NCBI RefSeq assembly: GCF_017168195.1
Contig: NZ_JADNYL010000001.1
Coordinates: 248,001-312,000, forward strand
Direction of reading: 5' to 3'
DNA length: 64,000 nt
Origin: Thalassotalea sp. G2M2-11
GTDB taxonomy: Bacteria > Pseudomonadota > Gammaproteobacteria > Enterobacterales > Alteromonadaceae
Position 1 is the stretch's first letter. The number at the start of each line of letters is the position of its first letter. Shown piece by piece: positions 17,401 through 25,946 of this stretch. The translations under genes and the position numbers were made by a program. A model generated the notes under the pieces. The model was not told the DNA's origin, ran no database searches, and saw only the letters and a program-made list of their open reading frames with translations.

Positions 17401-18504
17401 TTGAAAATTTTAGCGATCGAACAATCGAACAATGAAAATAACTCTATTGATGTTTTAATAACTATTGAAAATAACTTTCCCTTAATATTTAACTTTAAAG
17501 GGGCTGATAACCTCCCTTTACTAAATGATTGTGTATTCTTATCTCTTTATCTTCAATCAATGCAAGATGGTACTGACTTACAGCTTCCAAATGATTATCC
17601 AGTTTCGAAAACGCTAGTTGAGAATTTATTTGAACATCAACGTATTTTTACCCGATGGTTCCCAGATGAGCTTCTACCCATTAATATTAATGTCAATGCA
17701 GTAGACAGAAGCTTTACTCCTAAAGGGAAGGTTTCATTATTTTCTGGAGGGGTTGATTCGTTCTATACATATGTGTTGACTGAGCAATCGCTTAGTCACG
17801 TTTTTTTATGTATTGGCTTAGATATTCAATTAGAAGAAGTTGATAAAGTAGAAGCGGCTATTGAGTTATATAGTGATTTTGCCTGTCGAAACGGTAAGCA
17901 GTTATTGATTGTAACGACAAACATTCGTCATGTATTTCCAAATGGTAATCGTTCTATTCAGCATGCTGCGCTGTTAACTGCAATGGTCTTAGCCTTTGGG
18001 CTTGAGTTTTTATATATCCCAGCCTCTCATAATATTGATGAACTTTTCCCTTGGGGAAGTCATTTGTTAACAGATCCGCTTTTGTCTAATGGTATTACTC
18101 AAGTGCTTCATCATGGCGCTGTTTCACGTTCGGAAAAGACCATGACTATTGCTGAAAATCAAAATGCATTAGATAGTATTCGTATTTGTAATTCATCAGA
18201 AGAGTTTAACTGTGGTGAATGTGAAAAGTGCCTCCGTACAATGTTTGTTTTGGAGATTTTAGGTAAACAGACCAAAAATCTTCCTTTGTTAACAAATAAG
18301 CTGAGCCTTCTTAAAGGAATTAAAATTTATAAAGAAAGCCAAGCAACTTTTTGGCTCGATAATTATAAATTTGCCATAAAACATCAACGACCTGATTTAG
18401 CTAAATACGCCCACGATATTGTCCGTAATTACCGATGGCGTCAATGGCTAAAACAAGGAGTAGCTCTAATTCGTTATAGGTTAACAACCTCAACTAAATG
18501 TTGA
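17401..18504 (+). CDS. QueC-like PP-loop ATPase-fold protein with zinc site (function unknown)
   Basis: The 367-residue product is a paralogue of the preceding gene. Here the PP-loop is canonical, SGGVDS at 115-120, and the zinc-type cysteines are at 263, 271, 274 and 277 (CNSSEEFNCGECEKC). TTG 17401 is chosen over TTG 17389 because GGGG lies six bases upstream and the protein then begins MKILAIEQ, a usual first beta strand. The canonical copy may be the catalytic partner of the degenerate one, or they may act on different substrates. It ends two bases from the convergent asparagine-synthetase-like gene. A nitrogen- or sulfur-inserting ATP pyrophosphatase acting on a sugar or amino-acid substrate is the family-level expectation; the actual reaction is unknown. 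Confidence 0.72.
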   Translation: MKILAIEQSNNENNSIDVLITIENNFPLIFNFKGADNLPLLNDCVFLSLYLQSMQDGTDLQLPNDYPVSKTLVENLFEHQRIFTRWFPDELLPININVNAVDRSFTPKGKVSLFSGGVDSFYTYVLTEQSLSHVFLCIGLDIQLEEVDKVEAAIELYSDFACRNGKQLLIVTTNIRHVFPNGNRSIQHAALLTAMVLAFGLEFLYIPASHNIDELFPWGSHLLTDPLLSNGITQVLHHGAVSRSEKTMTIAENQNALDSIRICNSSEEFNCGECEKCLRTMFVLEILGKQTKNLPLLTNKLSLLKGIKIYKESQATFWLDNYKFAIKHQRPDLAKYAHDIVRNYRWRQWLKQGVALIRYRLTTSTKC

Positions 18505-18506
18505 TG

Positions 18507-20198
18507 TTAATATTTGATGTTGAGTTCTTGCAGTACAATATCAAGTGCAGCAATAGTCCATTGAGTTTCAGTGTCTAGTTGGTTTGGATCGCTAATGTTT
18601 AAATATTCTGCTGCTGTTATTACATAATCACGCAAACATGTTTCAAGCCATTTCAAGTGTGGGGCAGGAAAGCCTTTTTTAGGTAAATACATTAATTCTG
18701 ATTTAAAGTACATTTCACCAATTTTTCGGAGGATTGGTTTAACGTTGTCGCCTGCTATCGTATGGTACACTGGTAGCTGAGATGCAAAATTGATTACATC
18801 AATATCTACAAACGGGCTTATTATCTCTATGTTGAAATGGTTAGCTAACGCACCTGTTTCATGGAAATGATTATCTACATCAGTATTTAGGGCAAAACGC
18901 TTAATTTTTAATAAATCATTTTTTAGATTTGGTTTTATTGGTAAATCTGAAGTTAACTGTTGGAATGAATAATTATCCTTTTTTAACGAGGTGATTTTTC
19001 TAATGTAGTTGATACTGTAGTCGTTGAGTGCGAGCTGATTATTTGAGCGGATAAAGTCTTCAACAGACTCGTTTAACAACATACTAATTTTAGAATTTTG
19101 AGGAAGTAACTTAATTATATTATCAAGCAATGGAATAGCATTGATAATAGTACTAATATGTTGCCGTTTTTTATATCTTTGTAAATAACGTTTAAGTGTA
19201 TTATTCCCAAATAAGGTATCTGCTGCTTCCCCATAAATAACTTGGTAAAACTCACCTTCAAGCTTGGAAAAAAGTAAAAATAAAATAATTGAACTTTGAA
19301 AGCGCGGAGCTTGTTCAATTATTTTAGAGCATTGCTTAAAAGCACAAGCTATTTCATTATCATCAATATCAATTATTCTGTGTTCGATGTTTAACGTTTT
19401 AGCAAATTTTATTGCGGTATTTAGCTCTGGGTTTTCGTGCTGTAAAGAACGATGTGATATCGCAACTAGCTCATGACCAGCATGATGAGCCATTGCTGCT
19501 AAAATTGATGAGTCAACACCTCCGCTAAGCAATATAGCTACTTTTTTTCTAGGTCTAACCATTTTGTTCAGTGCTGTGGTTAGTAGGCTATGCGTTGTAG
19601 AAGTGAGGCTTTCTAAAGATTCGTTTTGATACCTTTCTGGGTGAGCGATGGGTAAAGAAAAATATTTGATTTTTTCTTTGATAATATCCTGAGAAATTAA
19701 CCAATAATGCCCAGAGGGCACTTGATAAACACCTTTGATTAAGCTGTGCTCTCCAGTAATCCAGCGGTATAAAAACTCTTCTTCAAGAGCTATATTCTCT
19801 ATGGTGTCATTATTTGTAACTAAATTACTTAGCTTTTGGCTAATAATCCATTGAGAATCGTTTTGTCTGAGATAAACTCGGTTTCCACCTGATTTGTTGC
19901 TAAATACTGTAAATTGGTCTGTATTTTTACAAACTTTTATTAGTGAATAGTGACCGTTAAGTTTAGTGATATTATCTAATATGTTTTCGTTAGAAAAATA
20001 TTCAGCCTTGTCTTTTGAGTGTAAGTAATCATTATCTTGGATATAGCCAATGATAAAAATATGGCTATGGGTAGTCTCAACATGGCTGATAGCTCCCATG
20101 ATCTTACAGCTTAACTTTCTTCCGTAAAAGCTCGATTCTGGTAATGGAGTTATGCTATCACTCGATTGATTAATTTTAGTTATTGTGATTGTCGCCAT
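18507..20198 (-). CDS. asparagine synthetase-like amidotransferase lacking the N-terminal catalytic Cys
   Basis: The 563-residue product has the two-domain plan of asparagine synthetase B. The C-terminal synthetase domain is clear (ILLSGGVDSS, PP-loop at 225-230). The N-terminal glutaminase-like domain (about 30-185) begins MATITITK instead of Met-Cys-Gly, so it lacks the nucleophile needed to hydrolyse glutamine. It might therefore use free ammonia or an amino compound. Related proteins in O-antigen loci (WbpS-type) amidate uronic acids, and this locus encodes enzymes for two uronic-acid nucleotides. It is the last gene of the ten-gene minus-strand operon, its ATG directly abutting the stop of the ATP-grasp gene, so the two are probably translated together. 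Confidence 0.85.
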   Translation of the reverse strand: MATITITKINQSSDSITPLPESSFYGRKLSCKIMGAISHVETTHSHIFIIGYIQDNDYLHSKDKAEYFSNENILDNITKLNGHYSLIKVCKNTDQFTVFSNKSGGNRVYLRQNDSQWIISQKLSNLVTNNDTIENIALEEEFLYRWITGEHSLIKGVYQVPSGHYWLISQDIIKEKIKYFSLPIAHPERYQNESLESLTSTTHSLLTTALNKMVRPRKKVAILLSGGVDSSILAAMAHHAGHELVAISHRSLQHENPELNTAIKFAKTLNIEHRIIDIDDNEIACAFKQCSKIIEQAPRFQSSIILFLLFSKLEGEFYQVIYGEAADTLFGNNTLKRYLQRYKKRQHISTIINAIPLLDNIIKLLPQNSKISMLLNESVEDFIRSNNQLALNDYSINYIRKITSLKKDNYSFQQLTSDLPIKPNLKNDLLKIKRFALNTDVDNHFHETGALANHFNIEIISPFVDIDVINFASQLPVYHTIAGDNVKPILRKIGEMYFKSELMYLPKKGFPAPHLKWLETCLRDYVITAAEYLNISDPNQLDTETQWTIAALDIVLQELNIKY

Positions 20199-21362
20199 TT
20201 AATTAAATACCTTCCGCCAAGCGGATTTGAAAATATCCGATACCTGCCTAGCGGCTAACACTATTGCTGGATACGGATCCCACCAGACAAAATAAATATA
20301 GATGTGGCGCTTCTTAATGAAATTTTTAATATATTCCTGCATAACGCCAAAAAATGATTCTCCATCTCTTAAACGGGAGAATAAATCCTCATAAAAGCTC
20401 ACAAACATTACATTTTCTTGCATTTGATTGTTTTGAGGCAGTGCTTGGTTTGTTGCTAATAAGTAGGTCGCATACGCGTTGTTTATGCCACAAGAAGTAT
20501 CAAAAAAGTTGCACATACCGAGTCGAGGATTGATTTCAATATACTTGTAAATATTGTCAACAGGGTCTTGCTTGAATTCTATCATGGCAGGTCCAGTATA
20601 CTTTAATGCTTTACCTAGTTTGGCGGAAAGCTCCATTACGTCTTGATTTTTCTTACTTATTGCATAACTTGTGACGCCATAGTGCGAAGGAGAAAGTCGT
20701 AGTCGATTAAAAGTAAAGGCTTGTGTTAGTTCACTATTTTCATCAAAAAAGCAATTACATACCCATTGAAGCTTATCTGGACCCTGAATTATCTCTTGAG
20801 CAATTAAATGCTCGAGTTTATCACCGAATGTATTGAAAAATTGCTCTAGTTCATTCCGTGAGTTAATGACAATATTCTTACATCCTAACACCATGTGCTT
20901 ATGGGATCTTGGCTTAATAATAATTGGTAAAGCAAGTTGATTAAGTAATTGTTGTTCATTGTTGATTTGCTGTACGGTTTTAGGAATAGGGATAACTTTA
21001 CCTACAGCAATGGTTTCCTCTGCTTTATCGATTAATATTTCTGATAATTCCGCATCTGGAATGATAAACACACAGTTTGCTTGTAGTACTGAAGAGTGTT
21101 CTGTTAAAAAAGTTACATACCAATCGGATGTTGGAATAATAACGGTATTCTTAGGTTGTGTGCTTAGGATAGATAACAACCATTTTTGTTGCTCTTCATC
21201 AGTTGAACCATCAGCATACAATTTAATTGTAGGTACTTTAGATCTTAAAGTAATGTCATTTTTATCGCGAGTAATTACCTGACATTTTACACCTTGCATA
21301 TGTAAGCTTCTTACAACACCTAAGCCATTTGGGCCTGCAGCAAGAACGATTGTATTTGCCAT
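20199..21362 (-). CDS. ATP-grasp carboxylate-amine ligase-like protein
   Basis: The 387-residue product shows the three ATP-grasp parts: an N-terminal Rossmann-like domain (LAAGPNGLGVVRSLHMQG), a central ATP-binding lid (IIIKPRSHKHMVLG) and a C-terminal metal site with MIEFKQD and EINPRLG. It resembles the carbamoyl-phosphate-synthase-like ATP-grasp proteins found in surface-polysaccharide loci. The family joins a carboxylate to an amine through an acyl-phosphate. Its stop codon abuts the start of the asparagine-synthetase-like gene, suggesting that the two act in one modification step, for example amide formation on a uronic acid or addition of an amino acid. The substrate is unknown. Confidence 0.87.
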   Translation of the reverse strand: MANTIVLAAGPNGLGVVRSLHMQGVKCQVITRDKNDITLRSKVPTIKLYADGSTDEEQQKWLLSILSTQPKNTVIIPTSDWYVTFLTEHSSVLQANCVFIIPDAELSEILIDKAEETIAVGKVIPIPKTVQQINNEQQLLNQLALPIIIKPRSHKHMVLGCKNIVINSRNELEQFFNTFGDKLEHLIAQEIIQGPDKLQWVCNCFFDENSELTQAFTFNRLRLSPSHYGVTSYAISKKNQDVMELSAKLGKALKYTGPAMIEFKQDPVDNIYKYIEINPRLGMCNFFDTSCGINNAYATYLLATNQALPQNNQMQENVMFVSFYEDLFSRLRDGESFFGVMQEYIKNFIKKRHIYIYFVWWDPYPAIVLAARQVSDIFKSAWRKVFN

Positions 21363-21375
21363 AATGTTCTATGTC

Positions 21376-22350
21376 CTATGTATTTTTAACGATAATATTT
21401 TTTAGTTGCGAAACTTTACAATTTCCATCTACAGGCAGTCGTTTAAGCTGAAAACGCTCTTGGCTATTGAATGAAGTGATGATGCCTGGAACAAAAGAAA
21501 ATGCTACTTTGTAATTAGCTTGTTGGGCTAATTGACGTGTCGTTTCGGTAAATGCCGAGTGACCACCTACAGGATACGCAATTGAAGTGACTTCTTTCGA
21601 TAGGTGTTGCTCAATTATCGCTTTTGATTGGCTGATCTCTTTCAGTTGCTCTTGAGGGGGCAAGTGAGAAAGTATGGTATGAGACATGGTATGAGAACCT
21701 ATATGCATGCCATTATCTGACATTTCTTTTGCTTGTTTCCAGCTGATAAATAATGGGGTTTTGCGTAACTCATCAGGCATTTCACACTGGCATATTTTTG
21801 ATAGCTCAGTGATTTTATCTACCATTGTGCGCTCTTTGTCTTGTTTTATCACCCTCAATATATTTCTTACTTTTTCAGTGATGCTACCTGAGCTGATATC
21901 TACAGTTTCAGACCAATTTTCAAATTTTATTTGTGTATTATTTGTGTGGCGAATGATCCACGCAATTTCATCCCACCATGGTATATGAGGTGTATCGAGG
22001 TAATTGGTAGCAACATAAAATGCGGCCGGTGTTTGATACTTTTTTAGTATTGGATAAGCAATATCATAGTTGTCAATATAACCATCATCAAAAGTGATTA
22101 ATGCGTATTTATTATCAATAGGTAAATTTCTTTCGATTTTGTCTATTAGTTGTTCAATACTAATGACTATAAAGTTCTTGTTATAAAACTGTACATGTTG
22201 TTCAAATTGTTTGGCAGTACAACTGAATACATTAGGGTCAAAGATACTAGCGTTTTCATCGCCTATACGATGATAATTAAAGCAATAAATACCTTTTGGT
22301 ATCATTGGCCACATTACTTTTCCGTATAGCTTTTTTAATATTGTTTTCAT
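21376..22350 (-). CDS. polysaccharide deacetylase (NodB-type)
   Basis: The 324-residue product has a NodB homology domain with motif 1 TFDDGY at 86-91 and the metal-binding motif 2 SHTMSH at 219-224 (His220 and His224). It has no clear signal peptide; the N-terminus is short and basic. The fold and motifs are those of metal-dependent carbohydrate esterase family 4 enzymes, which remove N- or O-acetyl groups from polysaccharides. Exosortase EPS loci usually carry such a deacetylase. It lies 13 bases from the ATP-grasp gene and five from the next gene upstream, in the middle of the long minus-strand operon. Confidence 0.9.
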   Translation of the reverse strand: MKTILKKLYGKVMWPMIPKGIYCFNYHRIGDENASIFDPNVFSCTAKQFEQHVQFYNKNFIVISIEQLIDKIERNLPIDNKYALITFDDGYIDNYDIAYPILKKYQTPAAFYVATNYLDTPHIPWWDEIAWIIRHTNNTQIKFENWSETVDISSGSITEKVRNILRVIKQDKERTMVDKITELSKICQCEMPDELRKTPLFISWKQAKEMSDNGMHIGSHTMSHTILSHLPPQEQLKEISQSKAIIEQHLSKEVTSIAYPVGGHSAFTETTRQLAQQANYKVAFSFVPGIITSFNSQERFQLKRLPVDGNCKVSQLKNIIVKNT

Positions 22351-22355
22351 TACAA

Positions 22356-23519
22356 TTAACCGACCTTATAGCTTGGTGCCGCTACGACATAGTCTCGGTA
22401 TTCATTAGGATCATTGTTTTCACCTGCCTCTGCAGCCTTTACTATATTGTACATTTCTCTAGCAGAAACATAATGAAGCTTATATTTATTACCATCATTA
22501 TATTTTTTATCTAGGTATTGACACATATCATGAAATGGTTGTCCTAGTAATGTATCTATATCTTGCTCTTGGGTACCATGAGTATGAATCTTAATAAATA
22601 GCCAGTCAGGCTTTCCTTTAACTGTTATAGCGGTATCAACCCATAGATCAACCCTATCGCTCGTTGGAGGCATTGAGGTGCGGATATCACTGTTTTCGAT
22701 CTGTGGTATTATGCCTCTCTTGCATTGCTTCCAATTTAAGCCTACAGGGCCAGTTATTAACATGAGGTCTCCCCATGGTTGTCCGCCAACTTCAACCATT
22801 TTTCCAGTATTATGAGATTTTGGTTTGTTTGGATCATCTTTTGCGTAGTAGATTTCATTCACTATTGCTGGTTGAGTTGGACTAGGCGCTGACGGAAAGG
22901 TAAAGTCAGCAAAACAGCCTGTTTCTTTTAATACAATGAGTTCATCATTGACTCCACACATATTCCCACTAGGGAGGCTATTGTCTAAACACCAATTACC
23001 ATGGATAAAAGTATATTGTAATTTGCCAGTTTGCTTGTCTCGAACAAATGCACCATGGTTCTCATGCAAAGTTTCGGTAAATCTTTCTAATGTAGTACGC
23101 AGATTCTCACTGGTGTCATTGTGATGATGTAAGTGAATTTCTATTTCCCCTAACCCTTGAGCGCATAACTCAGTAATTTTATCTAAGTGTTCTTTTCGAT
23201 ACTCTTCTTCGGGATAAAAAAATGAGTGCTTAGGGTAGCAACCATCAGCATCTTTAAACTGCATAGCTACTTTCGGGTACTCTTTATGCCAACGAGAAAC
23301 GCGATCACATTCTTGTTGATAACTTACATTTTTTCCCCACATAGGTTCATAATGATCTACAAAACAAAACATTATGTGCTTAGGCTCTTTACTTTTTACT
23401 GAGGGACGGAGTTTTCTTTTTAGATAATGCCCTAGCCATAGGTGCATATGTTTTTTTCTAATGACTAAAATGAAACCAGCTGTCATCGCTATAGCGATAA
23501 TGAGTAACGTTATTAACAT
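22356..23519 (-). CDS. membrane-anchored conserved protein of EPS loci, deacetylase-like fold suspected
   Basis: The 387-residue product has one N-terminal membrane helix (about 2-20) and a soluble domain. Conserved-looking His/Asp clusters include FVDHYEPMWG, IEIHLHHHND, TFIHGNWCLDN and KIHTHGTQ. The arrangement of metal-type residues along a probable beta/alpha barrel recalls carbohydrate esterase 4 deacetylases, but the canonical TFDDGY is absent. It is five bases from the NodB-type deacetylase gene, so they probably work together, with this one tethered to the membrane. Substrate and activity are unknown. The orientation of the soluble domain (periplasm or cytoplasm) cannot be fixed from sequence alone. 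Confidence 0.6.
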   Translation of the reverse strand: MLITLLIIAIAMTAGFILVIRKKHMHLWLGHYLKRKLRPSVKSKEPKHIMFCFVDHYEPMWGKNVSYQQECDRVSRWHKEYPKVAMQFKDADGCYPKHSFFYPEEEYRKEHLDKITELCAQGLGEIEIHLHHHNDTSENLRTTLERFTETLHENHGAFVRDKQTGKLQYTFIHGNWCLDNSLPSGNMCGVNDELIVLKETGCFADFTFPSAPSPTQPAIVNEIYYAKDDPNKPKSHNTGKMVEVGGQPWGDLMLITGPVGLNWKQCKRGIIPQIENSDIRTSMPPTSDRVDLWVDTAITVKGKPDWLFIKIHTHGTQEQDIDTLLGQPFHDMCQYLDKKYNDGNKYKLHYVSAREMYNIVKAAEAGENNDPNEYRDYVVAAPSYKVG

Positions 23520-23534
23520 TTAATTATTATTCCT

Positions 23535-24737
23535 TTACATTTTATCCATAATGTCTGGTTGTTTAACGAGTGATAATAACTGCTGAGCATTATGCTTCCA
23601 TTGACGCTCATTTTCGATATAGGCACGAGCATTAGTACCAACCTTCTTTTGTGCTTGTGTATCTTTTGCAACAGCTAAGGTTTTGTCAATACATGCTTGG
23701 CGATCATTTGCTGGAAATAACCAGCTAGTTTCATCGTCTTTTACTACTTCGGCAATAGGTGTAAAGTTTGGGGCAACCATGCCTTTGCCCATTGCCATAA
23801 ATTCAAATAATTTCATGGGCGAACCATAGTTATTTGAATCAGGTAAAATACCAAAATCCATTGCTGACAAATAGGTACTTACTTCGTGATGGGCTACTCG
23901 ACCAGTAAGAATGACTTGCTCTTCAATATCAGCTTGTTTGATTCGTTGTTTAATTGGTTCATAACTAACACCATCACCAATAAGTAATAAGACAATGTTT
24001 GGGAAGTTTTTTAGCTGTTCGCTGATAAGATCTACAAACCAGTCAATGCCATGCCAATGCACAAAAGCGCCGACATAGCCAATAACGACTTTATCATCAA
24101 TGTTCAGTTTTATTCTCAACTTTTGTGCTTTGTCTTCATTAATAACAAATGCATCTAAATCTGCAGCATTGGGTGAAACTACACATGGCGCTATTTCACC
24201 GTGTTCTTGTTCTGCAATCTGTTTAAATTCACTTGAAATAAAGACTAAGCCTGTAGCATTTTTAAATATCCAGCGTTCAAATTTTCGTGCTAAGGAGACA
24301 AAGAACAGTTTCCTAACACGATGCACTAAACTAGAGTCATTAATTTCGAGTACAATGGGGATATTATGCTTTTTGGCCCACCAGACAGATGCAAATAGAA
24401 ATAAGGAATATCGTTCGTAGATCATATCTGCTTTAGCGTCTGCAACTGCTTTTCGTAAACGAAAAATAGAAATAAAATTAAACATAATTTCTATTAATTC
24501 AAAAACAAACTCTGGGGTATATTTTGTTAAGTTAGCGAGGAATGCAAGTACACCATTTTGGGATTGTGTTTGCTGATTTTTTGGTGTTTTGTTTTCTTCT
24601 TGTTGCTCAGGTTCCGCGCCAGGCAACGACAATATACTGACATTATGTCCTAGCTCCCTTAGCCCTTTAGTGACACCACGTATGTGGACACCTTCAGCAC
24701 CTTTACCTCTTGTTCTATGATGAAATAGGATGTTCAT
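23535..24737 (-). CDS. glycosyltransferase family 4 (GT-B)
   Basis: The 400-residue product has two Rossmann-like halves. The N-terminal one begins MNILFHHRTRGKGAEGVHIRG (glycine-rich acceptor side). The C-terminal one carries VVIGYVGAFVHWHG, LLIGDG and an E-x7-E type signature around the stretch FGILPDSNNYGSPMKLFEFM. It is expected to transfer a sugar from a nucleotide donor to the growing lipid-linked repeat unit on the cytoplasmic side. It is followed 15 bases on by the membrane-anchored deacetylase-like gene. The 84 bases before its start hold no other gene. Confidence 0.88.
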   Translation of the reverse strand: MNILFHHRTRGKGAEGVHIRGVTKGLRELGHNVSILSLPGAEPEQQEENKTPKNQQTQSQNGVLAFLANLTKYTPEFVFELIEIMFNFISIFRLRKAVADAKADMIYERYSLFLFASVWWAKKHNIPIVLEINDSSLVHRVRKLFFVSLARKFERWIFKNATGLVFISSEFKQIAEQEHGEIAPCVVSPNAADLDAFVINEDKAQKLRIKLNIDDKVVIGYVGAFVHWHGIDWFVDLISEQLKNFPNIVLLLIGDGVSYEPIKQRIKQADIEEQVILTGRVAHHEVSTYLSAMDFGILPDSNNYGSPMKLFEFMAMGKGMVAPNFTPIAEVVKDDETSWLFPANDRQACIDKTLAVAKDTQAQKKVGTNARAYIENERQWKHNAQQLLSLVKQPDIMDKM

Positions 24738-24821
24738 TTAGCTAACGGCCTTTATTAGTATTAGAATTTGGTTTGCAATCACTTTAACTATGCTATCAAA
24801 TTAGTCTTAGGTAGAGAAAAG

Positions 24822-25946
24822 TTATTTACTTTCTAATAAATTGACTAGTTGCGCTTTATTTTTCTGCCAAGAAAATTGCAAACTATGTTTTTTGATTTCA
24901 GATGGGTCCCAATGATGTTCTGAAATGTAGCGAATAGCGCTTGCAATAGCATTATCGTCTTGTGCGGGAATTATTTTACCGCAGATTTGTTCATCAACAA
25001 TTTCAGGAATGCCGCCCACGTCGGTTGCTATGATGGGTTTACCACATGCCATGGCCTCTAAAATGACATTAGGTACCCCCTCGTGATAGCTAGGTAAAAT
25101 TAATGCTCGACAATGATTTAACCACATGGGGATTTCGCTATGATCAACGCTACCTAAAAATATTACTTGATTTGTAATATGATACTGCTTTGCTAGTTCT
25201 ATTAACTTAGGCTTCATGATTCCATTACCAGCAAATATTAAATTAAGCTCTGATTGATACGAACTAATTTTTGCAAAGCCTTCGAGTAACTCTATAACTC
25301 CCTTGTCATGCTTGAGGTTACCTATAAATAAAAGATATTCATGAGGGTGGGGGCGTTCACTTACCTGATTAAACTTATTATGGTCTACACCGTTGTAGAT
25401 AACTTTTATTTTTTTCTCGTCGACACCCATGGTGATCATCTTTTTTGCCAGAGCTTGGGATACAGATAAAATCCCTTTCGCAAACCGACTTGCTTTCACA
25501 ACTTGTTTGGCACGAGCACTATGTTGACATTGAATGTCAATGTCACTGCCATGTACTTTAAAGTAGAAGTCTGCTCCTAAGCATTGGCTTAGCCAACGGG
25601 CAGCAACAGCATCAGGGTATGCCCAACTAGCCAGTAACTTAGTAGGTTTCAATTGTTTTAACCATAATCCTGAATGAAGTAGCATGGATAAAAACATTGA
25701 TAGTGAGTAAAAACGACGGCCAACTTTGGGGGTGAAGAAATAAGGTACATACCTTCTTTTAGCACTCTGCCTGATTGTTTTTCTATATTTAAACCATTCA
25801 ATAAAAGCGATAGGGATAAGATAATGAACATCGTATTCTTCGACTAATGGCTCAAATTGTTGTCGATTAAAGGTTGCTCTATTAGGTTCCCAAGGTAGAG
25901 GAAATAGGTTCGTAATAATTAGCAATTTGGTTTTGTTAGACTTCAC
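24822..25946 (-). CDS. glycosyltransferase family 4 (GT-B)
   Basis: The 374-residue product is a retaining GT-B enzyme. The donor-binding half has YLLFIGNLKHDKGVIELLEGF, VIFLGSVDHSEIP and the EX7E-type stretch LPSYHEGVPNVILEAMACG, typical of EPS family 4 transferases. GTG 25946 is the start, with AAGG nine bases upstream, and it overlaps the preceding PaaK-like gene by 11 bases, so the two are likely translationally coupled. It would add a further sugar to the repeat unit; donor and linkage are not predictable here. Confidence 0.9.
   Translation of the reverse strand: MKSNKTKLLIITNLFPLPWEPNRATFNRQQFEPLVEEYDVHYLIPIAFIEWFKYRKTIRQSAKRRYVPYFFTPKVGRRFYSLSMFLSMLLHSGLWLKQLKPTKLLASWAYPDAVAARWLSQCLGADFYFKVHGSDIDIQCQHSARAKQVVKASRFAKGILSVSQALAKKMITMGVDEKKIKVIYNGVDHNKFNQVSERPHPHEYLLFIGNLKHDKGVIELLEGFAKISSYQSELNLIFAGNGIMKPKLIELAKQYHITNQVIFLGSVDHSEIPMWLNHCRALILPSYHEGVPNVILEAMACGKPIIATDVGGIPEIVDEQICGKIIPAQDDNAIASAIRYISEHHWDPSEIKKHSLQFSWQKNKAQLVNLLESK

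Noticed and set aside
16073-18504. Calling the two PP-loop proteins QueC of queuosine synthesis
   Set aside because: They are much longer than QueC, one has a degenerate loop, and no queD, queE or queF lies nearby; the neighbours are EPS genes.
18507-20198. Housekeeping asparagine synthetase asnB
   Set aside because: It lacks the N-terminal catalytic Cys and is embedded in an EPS operon beside an ATP-grasp gene.
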